From Albugo candida (Eukaryota; Oomycota; Peronosporomycetes; Albuginales): a stretch of 64,000 nucleotides of DNA. Location: NCBI GenBank assembly GCA_040437565.1, contig JBDOQK010000030.1, forward strand, positions 186,001 to 250,000. The letters are read 5' to 3'. This document shows positions 34,160 to 45,572 of this stretch, piece after piece. The first letter of the stretch is position 1. Every line of letters begins with the position of its first letter. Position numbers and translations under genes: made by a program. The notes beneath the pieces are model-generated. The model searched no databases. It saw only the letters and a list, made by a program, of their open reading frames with translations, and was not told where the DNA came from.

Positions 34160-35429
34160 CCGGATCTGGACATTTACCTATATGTTCCACAAGGAATAAA
34201 AGTAAGTAAGAAGGAGCTACAGCGTTGTGGTGCTCAGCACACGAAACAAGTGGTTATTCGGCTCCAGCGCAGCCTTTATGGATTAAAACAAGCTAGAAGA
34301 CTCTGGGCGCAACTTCTGCATTCAGAGCTACTTCGTGTCGGATTCGTACAATGTGTCATTGACTCGTGCCTCTACTACGAAGGGGATCACGATGGAAAGA
34401 CTGTCGTCGGAGTATATCTTGATTATTTGTGACCGGGGACATCGAAGATTCGAGTGGATGATATGTCCAAACAATTGGTAACGCTGCAAATCAAGGACCT
34501 GGGCATCGTTAGCAAGTTTATAGTGATGCGACTTGCTCATTCTTCGGAGTTTGGTTGCAGAATTGACCAAGAAAAAATGATAGATGAGCTACTGTTAAAG
34601 TTTGGCCTACAATTTGCACACCACGTGATGACAGCCATAGGGCTCGATCATGATACCGACATGCGGGAATATGACCTAATACTACCCGCGGATGGGCCAG
34701 CCATATCAGCGTCACTGAAACAATTTCAGTCGATCGGGGGATCACTGTTATGGTTGGATCGATGCACACGAGCGGAGTTTACTTATGCGGTACACCGAGC
34801 TACGCGTCGAGCCCATGCTCCTACGGTAAGCGACTGGAAATTAGGTAAAAGAATTGCCAGGTATATGAAAGAAACTAAGAAGGTCAAGTTTCAGCTTGAA
34901 CATAACCAGGTTCAGCAAAAAATCACACTGAAACTTTCAAGTGCAAGCGAGGAGGACTTTGCAGGTGATAAAATTAGCCGCAAGTCGTGCGGGTGACATT
35001 ATAGTGGGATGGACGTGCCGCAAGCAATCATCAGTATCGCTATCGACTACGGAAGCGGAATTCACGTCGGCTTCATATGCCGGTCAAGAGCTCCTGGGAT
35101 TATGCGAGCTAATTGTTGAGCTGGGGATAAACGTGGAATTACCTATGCAGATGGAGATAGACAATCAAGCAGCTATGTGCCAGATGGAAAACGAATAAAG
35201 TTCGACGCGAGCGAAACACAACGACATGAACCTTAAGTTCACCAAAGATTGTGCTAAACAAGGCATCGTAAAGCCCTGTTATTTGCACACCGAAGAGATG
35301 GTAGCTGACTTGCTTTCGAAGGCATTTAGCGCTATTCGACTACAACAATTGACGGGACTATGTTCGCTGATACGCAAAACTAGCAAGGATGAGGACATGA
35401 ATTTAGCTAACAATCACACGGCGCCGTGA
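34160..35429 (+). pseudogene. Ty1/copia reverse transcriptase - RNase H, disrupted
   Basis: The 3' half of a copia polyprotein. After the gap it reads DLDIYLYVPQGIKV and QRSLYGLKQARRLWAQLL (the RT block before the catalytic centre). The catalytic-centre block YVDD is recognisable only as VYLDYL followed by a stop. Next come QFQSIGGSLLWLDRCTRAE and YAVHRATRRAHAPT. In another frame the RNase H part follows (SVSLSTTEAEFTSASYAGQE, IDNQAAMCQMEN, KHNDMNLKF, and ADLLSKAFS). A frameshift near 34980, several stops and loss of YVDD show it is dead. A purine run GATGAAGGAGGGT at about 35428-35440 could be the polypurine tract before a 3' LTR. Confidence 0.85.
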
Positions 35430-36477
35430 TGAAGGAGGGTTGGAAAGTAACGACTACACATTGCCATCCGCCGGACGTTTTGATAAAAAGGATTCAAGGA
35501 TCTAAATAGCGCTTTTTTATACCTCCCGCTGGGGCTGTCCTGATGCGGTGGTTTCGTAATTGAGGAAGGCCTTAAAAAGAGAAACTAACAGTCATGAATA
35601 TTATACTTACTTCTATTTTGCCTACCTTTCATTGAAGCAACTTCCCATTCCGTGCGATATTTACGACAGGCCTCTCGTCCTCCTCTAAGACAGACTTCGT
35701 CTCATGCTTGGGTACAGTCTTGACATGAACATATTGACGACACGTTCTGAAAATTATTCCTACTACCTCAATATACTTTAACATCCGTACACGCACACAT
35801 TCGTTGACACACTCTAAAGAAGTAGAGCGCAAAGCGTGAAATCAGATTCACCATCAAAGAGTCGAATTGCATCTGCATATAAATTCTTACGAGAATTTGC
35901 GAAAGCTTCCAGCACCTTCACCAAGAATAATGTTTTCTATCGTGGACGGGATCTGGACGCTTGAAACTTCCTATCTAAATGTAAGCAAGCTCAACGAAGA
36001 AACGCATTTAATGCCTTCAATGGGCTTGGAATAATGAGACACTTGACGCAAAAGCTAAGAAATAATCCCACTATTGTCTTCTGATCTCCTTGAGGAGTTT
36101 ATGATTGCTATGTAGATATACCATGGTATCGCGCTTTATCACGACAAAAAATCTTAGTGTGATGAAATTGCACTGATTCGGTACTTGGTCGGAAATGTGG
36201 CACATTCAAGGTGAGGCAATACGCTGAACAAAATTACCCGTTTCCATAGTACATACGCTTGCGATGGCCCTTATCTGGAGCTGGACCAAAAAAAAGATGC
36301 CAATATAGTACATGAATAGGACATTATTGGTGACACTGCAAGAAAGCCGGTACACTATTCACAAAGTGCTACACGGCGTCCAAAAAAGTGGAGCGAGCCA
36401 CAAGATGTGACAACACCCATGCGTGCAGAATTTTCTATCTCGGAACAAAACTAGATAAAGTTTTAGGAAAATCATTG
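35430..36477. other. No gene recognised; may include a copia 3' LTR
   Basis: The stretch from about 35440 (TGGAAAGTAACGACTACACA) to roughly 35600 follows a purine tract and ends in a T-rich region, so it could be a 3' LTR. No 5' partner was found. Nothing coding is visible in the rest. Confidence 0.35.
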
Positions 36478-36545
36478 AGATATGGGGATTTTATACCGCT
36501 TTTTCAAAGTATATGGTTTATATATCAAAAGTCAAAAAAATTGGT
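36478..36545 (-). repeat. Orphan terminus of the 13-16 kb MULE family
   Basis: GATATGGGGATTTTATACCG, followed by TTTTTCAAAGTATATGGT and a TATATATCAAAAG block, is the reverse complement of the MULE right end at about 16145-16215. It is a second copy of the same element end, with its outer side facing left. It runs into the gap 36548-36647. The AT-rich 250 bp beyond the gap have no counterpart I can identify. Confidence 0.7.
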
Positions 36546-37084
36546 ATNNNNNNNNNNNNNNNNNNNNNNNNNNNNNNNNNNNNNNNNNNNNNNNNNNNNN
36601 NNNNNNNNNNNNNNNNNNNNNNNNNNNNNNNNNNNNNNNNNNNNNNNTCCAAAAAAGTTGTGGGAGTAATAATCTAAGTAGGCATGATGTAATTTAAAAT
36701 GAAAAATAAAAATATAATTAAAGAAAGTTGTCGGGATATCAATATCCTTATCAAATTGGTATATTTTTTTATATTCCCTAAAAAATAACAACCTTAACTT
36801 TTTCTCTGTGAGTATTCGCGATTATAAGAGATTGGCTGATTGATCTAGAAAGCTGAGAATACAAGTGGTGATACTTGTTACAAGAGAATATATATTGATT
36901 TCCGTCTAAAGTCAATTTGTGTGAATTTTAGCCAATGAACTAGGGGGTGAGTAATTACTATCAAGAGGGTGAGTGAATACTAAAGGCCCCTTAATTTTAC
37001 CATAGCACTAGCTTCATAGCCTCTCATTGGTCTGTATAGATGCAACGGAATAATTAAAAAATAGATAAATCGCAATGTTGTCTA

Positions 37085-37575
37085 CTTCAACTTCAATTTA
37101 CCTGTAGGCTTGACGACATCTACAATGGGCTATCCTTGCGCCCATGCTTTTCGTTACCAAGTAATACCGCTATCTGCTAATGATTTTGATCAGCATTGGT
37201 GACTGGTACAGCCAATGTCAGTTCATATTGAGGATGGGACCATACCAATTGGCATTGAGATAGCATTAAAGAGGATAAATGATGAGTATGGGAATGCTTC
37301 CAATCGTCGTGAGTGTGCGCTGCTAGACTATGTCTTGGCAGTCACAGAGACAGAAATTCGCGATCTAGTGCAAGTGCGCACGCGTGGTAGGCCATCGAGC
37401 TCAACGCAGCGACTTCCATCTTAGTTTGAGCATGTTAGCGCTGCTTTGGATGCTCCTGTGCATCGCCGAAGATGTCGAACATGCCAAAAGACAGGTCACA
37501 CTGCCAGAACGTGCCGTCAAGAGCAACAGCACCAGCAACACTTGCAGCAGTAGATTTAAATACAGACTTGTTTTA
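37085..37575 (+). pseudogene. C-terminal fragment of a second MULE transposase type
   Basis: On the plus strand, LTTSTMGYPCAHAFRYQ (about 37110-37165) matches the second half of a SWIM zinc finger (C-x-H with preceding TMGxPC), followed by PLSANDFDQHW. After stops and a frame change a basic RTRGRPSSS patch (37380-37410) precedes RRRCRTCQKTGHTARTC, a perfect C-x2-C-x4-H-x4-C knuckle ending about 37540. The Gln/His-rich tail stops at 37575. The first CxC of the SWIM finger and the whole catalytic core are missing. Inverted repeats at 37010-37048 and 37630-37662 (CGTTGCAT...CAGACCAAT) bound it, so this is a short MULE derivative. Confidence 0.65.
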
Positions 37576-37952
37576 GGAAGTACAAAATTTGCAGAAACCG
37601 AAGTTTTTTTTTACTTTATTGTTTTCATTTCGTTGCATTTAATCAGACCAATCGAAGGCCACGAGTTTCATAAATTTATGAACTGATTAACGATTCCCAT
37701 GATTTGTTTTCTTTATTCTCTCATATTTGTTTAAGCCAATCAGAGGCCACAATTGCCATTAATTTATGGAGGCTGAGTGCTGATTACAGAAAAGGTGAGT
37801 GCTGAATAAAGATTCCCTAACATTAATATAATTTACTCATTCAAATAAGGCTGAAACTAATTCTGTAGCGAGTTTTTTGAAAATCTCGACGCTCTACTGA
37901 AATGCAACAGAACATTCTGTGGGCAGAGATTCTTGCATAAACAACGATAGTA

Positions 37953-38183
37953 CTATACCTCTGTCAAGTATCGGTCTTGCTCCTGTAGTAATCCTGCTAC
38001 CACTGCAAGCTGGCTGCTTTGATTGTCATTTTTCTGATTCGACAAGACACTTGCTATCATTTCACTATTCTGATCGAGTTGCTCTAGTAAGTCTTGCAAT
38101 TGCTTCCATTTTTGAGATAATGTAGGGCCACTGCTTTGCAATTGATTTAAAAATATTCTTGCTTTCTTTACATATTCGGCCAT
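37953..38183 (-). CDS. Small helical protein, unknown
   Basis: A 76-residue frame starting MAEYVKKARIFLNQLQSSGP and continuing with a strongly helical, Gln/Leu-rich segment (KWKQLQDLLEQLDQNSEMIA), ending LQEQDRYLTEV. The amphipathic pattern suggests a coiled coil. There is no signal peptide or membrane segment. The last codons read GAG-GTATAG, so the frame could instead end in an intron donor, but no good downstream exon was found. It faces the MULE remnant and is divergent from the tryparedoxin-like gene. I do not recognise the family. The length and codon pattern make it plausible as a real gene. Confidence 0.5.
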   Translation of the reverse strand: MAEYVKKARIFLNQLQSSGPTLSQKWKQLQDLLEQLDQNSEMIASVLSNQKNDNQSSQLAVVAGLLQEQDRYLTEV

Positions 38184-38646
38184 TGTGCAAGCGCAAAATG
38201 ACAGTCAGACTTGACAAGAGATCGTCTACTAATACATGACTTGTTATCATGTCAAAAGTGTCTTGACATCGTCATCTCAACGGCTTCCCGGACATCCTAT
38301 CCATTTTTGTACGGTCAAGCGCTGGTCGGTAAATAATGGCAGACCCCTCGGTTGGATTTCGTTCGACCATATTAATCGATTCGTCTTGACTATTACTTAT
38401 AATCAGACAGCAAATCGGTAGTCCGTGAGACCCCATTAAGACAGTGGTTGCTAGACGAGCAATGTGATTGCCATAAGAGCCCCGGTTCCTGTACATGTTG
38501 CTGTAGAAGAGCTCGTTCGATTTATTACATATACGCAGAGGGTCGAATTTATTAATTACAGATAATCTCTGACAGAATTTACAGGCCGCTTATGCTATAG
38601 TATAGTCTCGTCCTAAGCAGATACTATTTACGGAATAAAAGTAAAA
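38184..38646. other. Intergenic, between divergent small gene and tryparedoxin-like gene
   Basis: No gene supported. Both flanking genes would take their promoters from here. An AT-rich CTATAGTATAG stretch lies about 50 bp before the ATG at 38647. Confidence 0.45.
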
Positions 38647-39111
38647 ATGGAGCGATTGGTACAGCTTCTCGACACAAAATTGCAGTCAAAATCCGAAACG
38701 GAAATTGATACAGCAAAAATTCTTCAAAACAAAAAGGTCATAGGAATATATTTCAGTGGTCATTACTGTCCTCCATGCCGCCAATTCACTCCAGTTCTAG
38801 CTGAAGTGTATAATAAAATCAAAGACAAGCATGACGATTTCGAGATCATATTTGTCTCATCTGACAATACGGAGGACCAATTTAACCTATATTACGACTT
38901 CATGCCTTGGCTAGCACTGCCTTACAGTCGACGGGACATCAAGACTTCATTGTGCGACCAATTCGGCGTCAAAACAATTCCAACATTGGTTTTTCTCAAC
39001 GGAGAAGGAAAGCTACTGGAGACTCAAGGACGTTCTTTTGTGGTAGAACACGCGGCCAATCCTTCTTTGATTCGGCAGACTCTGCTATCAAGTGAAGGGA
39101 CTGAGATGTAG
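38647..39111 (+). CDS. Tryparedoxin / nucleoredoxin-like protein
   Basis: 154 residues with a thioredoxin fold. The redox-active site is YCPPC, Cys41 and Cys44, with Tyr in place of the tryparedoxin Trp. After it come the family stretches FTPVLAEVYNKIKD and FEIIFVSSDNTEDQFNLYY. The segment MPWLALPYSRRDIKTSLCDQ is typical of tryparedoxins and nucleoredoxins. The cis-proline segment VKTIPTLVFLNGEG follows. It would act as a cytosolic dithiol oxidoreductase. Single exon; no signal peptide. The ATG at 38647 is preceded by AAAAA and gives the expected family length. Confidence 0.92.
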   Translation: MERLVQLLDTKLQSKSETEIDTAKILQNKKVIGIYFSGHYCPPCRQFTPVLAEVYNKIKDKHDDFEIIFVSSDNTEDQFNLYYDFMPWLALPYSRRDIKTSLCDQFGVKTIPTLVFLNGEGKLLETQGRSFVVEHAANPSLIRQTLLSSEGTEM

Positions 39112-39289
39112 TCTTTCATACGCGCAGATTAACGCAGCACTTTAGTAATGAAAGCGTGCTCACTGTTATCCATTGATTGTAGCATTCTTTCTCACAAGCT
39201 CAAGACATTTTACTTTCTATAGCGCGTATCATGCAACTGGGATAAAACCTAGTGAATATTCTGTCCAGTATCATCATATCCAGCGTTTG

Positions 39290-40320
39290 TGCCTAAAATC
39301 TACTTGCAAAGAAGCCGCAATTCCCAACACCAAAATCCAAAACATTAGATAATTGTATTTCATATGCAGCTCGGGTATATTTGTGAAATTCATCTCTTAG
39401 ACTCCGTAAAAAATTGTGCAGGCAGGAAAACTGTTGTGAGATGGTCAGCGTATGGATGACATAATTCATTTGATTTGATTTCTGATCACGATAGCCCTCT
39501 GCCAGGAGACGACACATTTGTAATTGCAATTCTATATCGTCCAAAATTTGGACCATGTGATCGTGAACATCTCGAATATAAGCAATCACAACTTCATCAA
39601 AGTCTTCAATTTCAATCCGGGCTTCAATAGTCTTGGTAGACAAAATAACTCGTTCTTCAAACAGCGCAGCTTGGTGATATCGAAACGCTGTCTGAGCGTA
39701 TCCAATTCATCTTCCAACGTGATTAAAATTTCTGTGGTGGAATCCATCACAGTTGTCGCTCGGTCGACTATCACATCCAAAACCGCGTACAAAAGTAATT
39801 TGGCGTCATTGTGCCGCAATTTCGAATACGGAATTGCTAGTCGATGATTCAGCTCGTCCCAAACATTGGTCGAATCACCATTTTTGACCGTGATGAGGTT
39901 ACAATTCCCACAATAAATATTGCTACATGCTCGATCCAGATTATAAAAGGGTCTTCGTTGTCATCTACTTTCTGCGGATTCGGAAAGGAATCGGACCGGC
40001 TTTAGGAGATGTAGTGGAATCTAATCGAAACAGACTCGATAGTGATTTTGAGCGAGACTTTTGGCGCATTTTTGCCATATGTACAATCTTCTCATAGATC
40101 GACTCCATTCGAAAGACCGGAAACACAAGAATAATGTGTCCTTCATACAAATCACATNNNNNNNNNNNNNNNNNNNNNNNNNNNNNNNNNNNNNNNNNNN
40201 NNNNNNNNNNNNNNNNNNNNNNNNNNNNNNNNNNNNNNNNNNNNNNNNNNNNNNNNNAAAAAAGGGTCGGAAAGCTTCGATGCCTTCGGAGCGCACATCA
40301 GTCATGACACTAAAGCGAGG
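39290..40320 (-). pseudogene. CorA-type magnesium transporter pseudogene
   Basis: Pieces of a CorA protein can be followed in order on the minus strand. They are FRMESIYEKIVHMAKM (about 40110), NVWDELNHRLAIP (about 39860), LLLYAVLDVIVDRATTVMDS (39795-39736), LPRLLKP, the long coiled helix RDVHDHMVQILDDIELQLQM (39570-39510), and RDQKSNQMNYVIHTLTIS. The pore region then follows only by changing frame twice (TVFLPAQFFT, then EMNFTNIPELHMKYNY). The universal GMN motif is broken: the sequence before MN reads GV-stop-E. At least four frame changes, a stop in the pore helix and loss of GMN show a dead gene. The gap 40158-40257 lies near its 5' end. Confidence 0.8.
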
Positions 40321-40424
40321 ACAATATCGCTACTGACGAGAGAGATTGGAATATGTGAACATAGCAAGAAAGGGTACATTATTGAATTCCCAAAAGCATT
40401 TTAGAGACGATAAATGGAATGTAT

Positions 40425-41710
40425 TTCCATAGTTACTGATTGAAGCATTTTGCTCAGAATCTTTCTTGATAACCTTTGAAACAGCCATTTCAGAGTCTTC
40501 TTGAGTGACATGAATTCTTCGATCACGTAATGCAAACATTCCGGCTTACATGCAGACAGCTTTACACTCTGCACCGGACGCATTCGGCATTACTTTGAGA
40601 TCGATTCCTTGCGATAAATTCATTTTTCTTGGATGAATGCGAATAATATCCTTACGAGACTACAAGGAAAGCGTGAAGAATTGTTATGAGTGCCTGTTTC
40701 GATTTGCTTACCGTTTCAGTAGGATTGGGAAAATCAATCTTACGATCAATACGACCGGGACGCAGTAATGCTGCATCCGATATATCAATTCGATTTGTCG
40801 CCATGATAACTTTAATGTTCTGAGCTGGTTCAAAAGCATCTTATTGATATAAAAGCTCCAGCATCGTCCGTTGTACCTCTGAATCACCACTTCCGCCTTC
40901 CATTCTAGAGCTTCCAATCGAATCAATTTCATCCATGAAGATGATTGAGGCAATAGCTTCTCGCGCAATGACAAACTATTCACGGACCATACGGGCTCCT
41001 TCACCAATGTACTTTTGCACGAGTTCAGCGCCCGAAACTCGAATAAACGTACACTTAGTATGATGTGCTACAGCACGAGCAAGTAGTGTCTTTCCTGTTC
41101 CAGGAGGTCCAATCAGCAGCAGTCCCTTTGGCTGCGCTACACCGAACGCCTCACATAATTCTGGATGTTTGATAGGCAATTCGACAACTTCTTTGATGTC
41201 TCGTATCTATTTCTGAGACCACCACTCATGTCGTACGCTGAAATCTGGAACTTTGTCAACCTTCATGAGACTCACTAGGATCCACCAAATATAAGTCCGA
41301 CAAGCTCATAATCCCGAGATTCGACATAAAACAGTTGCCTCTGACCTTTTTAGGCAAGATTTTGTGAATCAGGTAGCTTTCGTTGCGTAAAGCCATAGCC
41401 ATTCATAAGACATATATCAACAATATCGATCAGTAGTACCTTGACAAGCACTTTCGATTTGCGCATCTGCTTGACAACTTCCCCCACATACGATCCTGGC
41501 TCTTGTGGTAATTGAAGCTCCTCACGAAGTAAGCGTACTTAATGAACGTTCGGTGGCGATGTGTGCGTATGGACGCCTTAAGTTTTGTGTTTTTTCTCGT
41601 ACTGTCAATTTTATTTGCTCAATTTTCTGCTGATAATAACGTGTCAGTCTAAAATGCTCTCTGTTGAGAGTTTGTTCGCCTTCGGAAGCTTTTTGTATCG
41701 TAATCGCCAC
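40425..41710 (-). pseudogene. Proteasome ATPase Rpt6 pseudogene, intron retained
   Basis: A decayed copy of 26S proteasome regulatory subunit Rpt6 (PSMC5). Seen in order are the N-terminal coiled coil (RYYQQKIEQIKLTVREKTQN), [37 protein letters not shown], Walker [29 protein letters not shown] and Walker [12 protein letters not shown]. The arginine-finger region [29 protein letters not shown] and a degraded C-terminus complete it. Stops interrupt it (REL-to-RE-stop at about 40979; YQ-stop-DAFE at about 40845) and several frameshifts lie in the first third. An intron with good splice sites (about 40655-40712, GTAAGC...TTGTAG) is still present, so it arose by DNA duplication, not retroposition. 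A functional Rpt6 should exist elsewhere. Confidence 0.88.
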
Positions 41711-42578
41711 ATTTTTTTTTGCCGAATGATCTCAAACACGGAATTACAAGAACTTGTATAGTAGATAGGATTCAATGGATCTATTGGTTAATAGTATTGA
41801 TATGCTGACAATTTAGCGTAAGTTCGGTCTATGGAAAAGTAATCGCGAAATCGCCGACTCTTCTGTTATACGTCATTTTATAACGGATATTATCATGTCT
41901 GTATCAAGAATCGCGTTAGAATGCAACATGGAAATGCTTGGACTGTTGACAAAAAGCGGTGTTGTAGCGCACTTTCAACAGCTATTCACTTCAATTAAGT
42001 AGCTACAACATCAAGCTGACGTGGCGTCGTATACATTACCAACAATTATCAGATAGAAACTGTCAAATCGTAAAGAGCAACAAACGACTCAGATCGATTT
42101 CCCGCGGGTTCATCCATCGCGGGTAACCTCACCCGCATTGTTCACATTTCAACCAATCATAATGCTACATATATAAAATCATCCAATCCACGCTCGATTC
42201 TTCCCTTGGTCGAAAGCTGTAATTGGCCTGAGCGCAATCATTCACCGCAGGGATACTGGTTTTTTGCAAGAGTTTTGAGCTTGACACGCAATGCCTTTCA
42301 TTTTTCGACGAGCTCTCTACTTCCAAAGTCTCACTTTGCACCCAAAACGCACCTTATCGATATATTTCGTCAATTGACTCTGAAAATATCTCTACTGCGT
42401 ACGTACACGCGCTTTAATAGAGCATCTCATCGTACGTTCTCAGCCTCGAAAATAAGACGCTGTAAGGCTCTCCTTCGTATCGAATCGCTCGTAAAAGTTC
42501 AAAGTCCCGGAACTGAATTCTGTATACTGAAAATAATCATATAACTGGCTCTACTGGCGTCAGACTGGCTTCTTTTCT
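41711..42578. other. Intergenic region upstream of the cyclin gene
   Basis: No supported gene. A plus-strand frame at 42206-42544 is open for 112 codons but has an ordinary composition, no motif and ends 35 bp before the cyclin ATG. It is more likely leader sequence. ACATATATAAAATC near 42168 resembles a TATA box. Confidence 0.45.
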
Positions 42579-43597
42579 ATGGCGGATGATCTCACATGCT
42601 CGGAAGAATATGGAACTGAGTCTTTAGTGAAAGAAGACAATGTGGACCCGAGTCAGCTCAACTCGTGTGCGCTCGATGTGCAACGAGTGATTCAAATGCA
42701 ATTGTATCGCGAAAAAGTCGGAGGGTATATGACTCGGAATGCCGATTACTTGCTGGAGATTCAGAAAGAAGGAATGGAAGCTTCTTGGCGACGTAAAATA
42801 TGTCATTGGATGTTTGAGGTATGTCCTTCTGGAAATATTGTGAATGAATGTACTGACGCGATACGTAGACCGGGAAAGCATTTGATTTGTCTGTTGACAC
42901 TGTGGGCTGTGCTGTCTATTACATGGATCAGTATTTGTCTCGATATTCGGTTGATAAGGTCATGCTTCAGCTATTATCGCTTGTTTGCATGGGAGTGGCG
43001 TCTAAAATGCATGAGAAATTCCCCATCACAATGGAAGAAATGCAAGTCTTATCACAGAAAAAATTCTCGTGTTTGGAAATTGGTCGATTAGAACGACAGC
43101 TTTTGCATCTGATAGAATGGAAACTCTCTCCCCCATGCTCCTTCACATTTGCAAAAACGCTTTTGGAAGGGATCCAACTACCGCATGATGAACGAGCAGA
43201 GATCACTGACGCGGTATGTGAGCTTCTCAAGGAAGTCACGGAAGATTATCATTCCATCCGAATCAAGTCTTCATTGCTTGGATTCGGAGCTGTGCACGTG
43301 GTCTGGAACCATAAACGTCTACGATCGTCCAGCTACTTGAAAAGTGCACTCAGCAGTCTTCAACTTGCTACCACCGAAAAAGATTTCATCGAAACGTATC
43401 GCTTCATCCTCCAGCAGCACCATACACGCTCTCAACAAGCGCGATTTATCAGCGTGGAAGAATCGAAATCGGAGACCTCACGGTCTGTGAGTCCTACTGG
43501 AGTCGATGATCCGGGATCTCTTGTCCGGCATCCAGTCGATGCGCTTTTCGATGCGATTTCAGAGGAAGGGAGACCCTCAAAGCGGCAACGATTTTGA
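42579..43597 (+). CDS. Two-fold cyclin (D/A-like)
   Basis: Two exons, 42579-42818 and 42869-43597 (intron 50 nt, GTATGT...CGTAG), giving 322 residues. The N-terminal cyclin box is visible: RRKICHWMFE joined across the intron to FDLSVDTVGCAVYYMDQYLS, then LQLLSLVCMGVASKMHE, EMQVLSQKKFSCLEIGRLE and HLIEWKLSPPCSF. A second cyclin fold follows (residues about 185-270). The tail (about 275-322) is Ser/Pro-rich. It would bind a CDK and drive cell-cycle progression; the HLIEWKL start of the C-terminal fold resembles D-type cyclins. The last 219 bases before the gap 43699-43798 (43480-43698, with the end of this gene) are repeated after it (43799-44017). Confidence 0.9.
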
Positions 43598-44027
43598 AAA
43601 CCAAAGTGAGGGAATAAAAAGTTGAGAGTAAAAGGAAAATATAAATGACGCGTATTTATAATACGATATTGCATTCCGACGAGGATTCCGCATAATTCNN
43701 NNNNNNNNNNNNNNNNNNNNNNNNNNNNNNNNNNNNNNNNNNNNNNNNNNNNNNNNNNNNNNNNNNNNNNNNNNNNNNNNNNNNNNNNNNNNNNNNNNGG
43801 TCTGTGAGTCCTACTGGAGTCGATGATCCGGGATCTCTTGTCCGGCATCCAGTCGATGCGCTTTTCGATGCGATTTCAGAGGAAGGGAGACCCTCAAAGC
43901 GGCAACGATTTTGAAAACCAAAGTGAGGGAATAAAAAGTTGAGAGTAAAAGGAAAATATAAATGACGCGTATTTATAATACGATATTGCATTCCGACGAG
44001 GATTCCGCATAATTCAAAATTCAAATC

Positions 44028-45371
44028 TCATCGGCGAACGAGTGCGAGCGGTCGGATATCGCTTTCGAAAATATTTCTATCTGAGGCGCAGAACGCGAAA
44101 ATGGCTGCGCCAGCTACCAAAACAGCAGATGCTATCCCAAACACAAGATCCCAGCTTCCACTCGATTGTAATATGTATCCTGTAATCAAATTCCCCAGGA
44201 CCCCCGGTATCGTGGCGATCGTATTGGAGACGCCCATAACCATTCCCGCCTTTGTGCCACCAATATCGATCATATTCACCCAATATCCAGCCGATGCGCC
44301 TCGTCCAAAAAACATTGTCAGACTTAACAGAAAAGTCGCTTTTGACGGCGAAGCGAATCGCAATGAGTAAAGCGCCAACGCCGACAGCGAAAACGACAGT
44401 GTGTTAATAAGCTTACGAGCACTTACAACGCGTACGCTCCGATCGACAATCAGCCAATCTCCAATTCGCCCAAAACAAATGCCACCAACGTACCCGCAAA
44501 TGTACGGAATGATTGTCGTTAGACCTTGCGCGTTGAAGTCAATGTTCAACACTTGATGGTAGTATTGCGGTATCCACCCTAAAAGGACGTACCAGCCGTA
44601 ATTGTAAGAGAAATGAGCAGCATAAATAGCCCATGCGGATCGATGCGTCAATAACGGTGTCCATACTGCTATTTCTCCATCCGGATTCTTTGATTCGTCG
44701 ATTTTTAATGTTTCCTTTTCGATAAATTCGAAATGGAAAAAATACAAAATCCATAAAAGGCTTAATGAGCCAAATACGACGAAAACAGCGGGATAACCCG
44801 CCATATTGATGAGCAATGGAGTCAGTAGCATGGAAGTGATGGTGCCTATGTCGGTCCCGCTTGATACAATGGACACTAGACGGCTTTTTAGGCGGAGAGG
44901 GTATGTCGAGGAGATCTGGTGCACACACGGGAAGAGGATGCCTTCTCCGAGACCCATTGTCGCTCGAGAGAGGTACAGAAGCACTTTGTTGGTCGCTGTG
45001 AATACTGTCATCAGATCCTAATGCGCGTATGAGAAGAGAAGCAATATAGAAGAAGTATCTACGCACAGAGATTGTCCATATGATAACACCCAGAATAAGG
45101 ACATTTTCCGCTCCGAATCGGTGTGCCCAAATGCCTCCAAAGACCTTTTCTTGCAGACCTTCATTAAGAGCGCGGTATTAAGTGCAGGGAGATAACAAAC
45201 TTGCGTGGTGATGTATCCGAAATAAAAGGAGGAGAGAATGCGACTTTGATCGATTCTGGAAGATGTGAGGAAAGGTACGACGATGCTGATATTGGTGCGA
45301 GCTGCGTAGGAGAGAAGCGTCACCAAGAAGCACAGAATTGCGATCAGATAACGCTTTTGAAAGATCGTCAT
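44028..45371 (-). CDS. Major facilitator transporter, SLC17-like anion/phosphate symporter
   Basis: Three exons: 45201-45371, 45067-45144 and 44028-45017 (introns 56 and 49 nt). Reading frame and family conservation fix the splice sites. The product, 412 residues, starts MTIFQKRYLIAILCFLVTLL with SYAARTNISI (the family's SYADRTNISI). Across intron 1 it joins FYFGYITTQ to VFGGIWAHRFGAENV, and across intron 2 WTIS to DLMTVFTATNKVL. It continues SRATMGLGEGILFPC and IGTITSMLL, and has about eleven membrane helices. The signature GEGxxFP is intact. It is shorter than typical 450-500-residue members. Likely a plasma- or organelle-membrane transporter of phosphate or organic anions; the substrate is unknown. 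It converges with the cyclin gene, about 110 bp apart once the duplicated block is removed. Confidence 0.88.
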
Positions 45372-45572
45372 GCAGTTCTGAGTCTGAGAATCTGATTATG
45401 GTACATGGGAATCAGATGAGGGTTGATATGGACACTAGTAATGATGTTTTATTACTGCTCAAGGGCGCGCACGGAGAAAGGAAGCTTAAACGCACATAAA
45501 TGGGATCAATACAGCTATTGAGACTCGTGGAGAGGAGATGAAAAAATGCAATGGTAATGTATTGAGGTGTGG

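Noticed and set aside
42206-42544. 112-codon ORF upstream of the cyclin
   Set aside because: No motif, no splice context, ends just before the cyclin start; probably leader sequence.
43799-43912. Second copy of the cyclin C-terminus as a partial gene
   Set aside because: Identical to 43480-43593 and separated by a 100-N gap; unmerged contig overlap.
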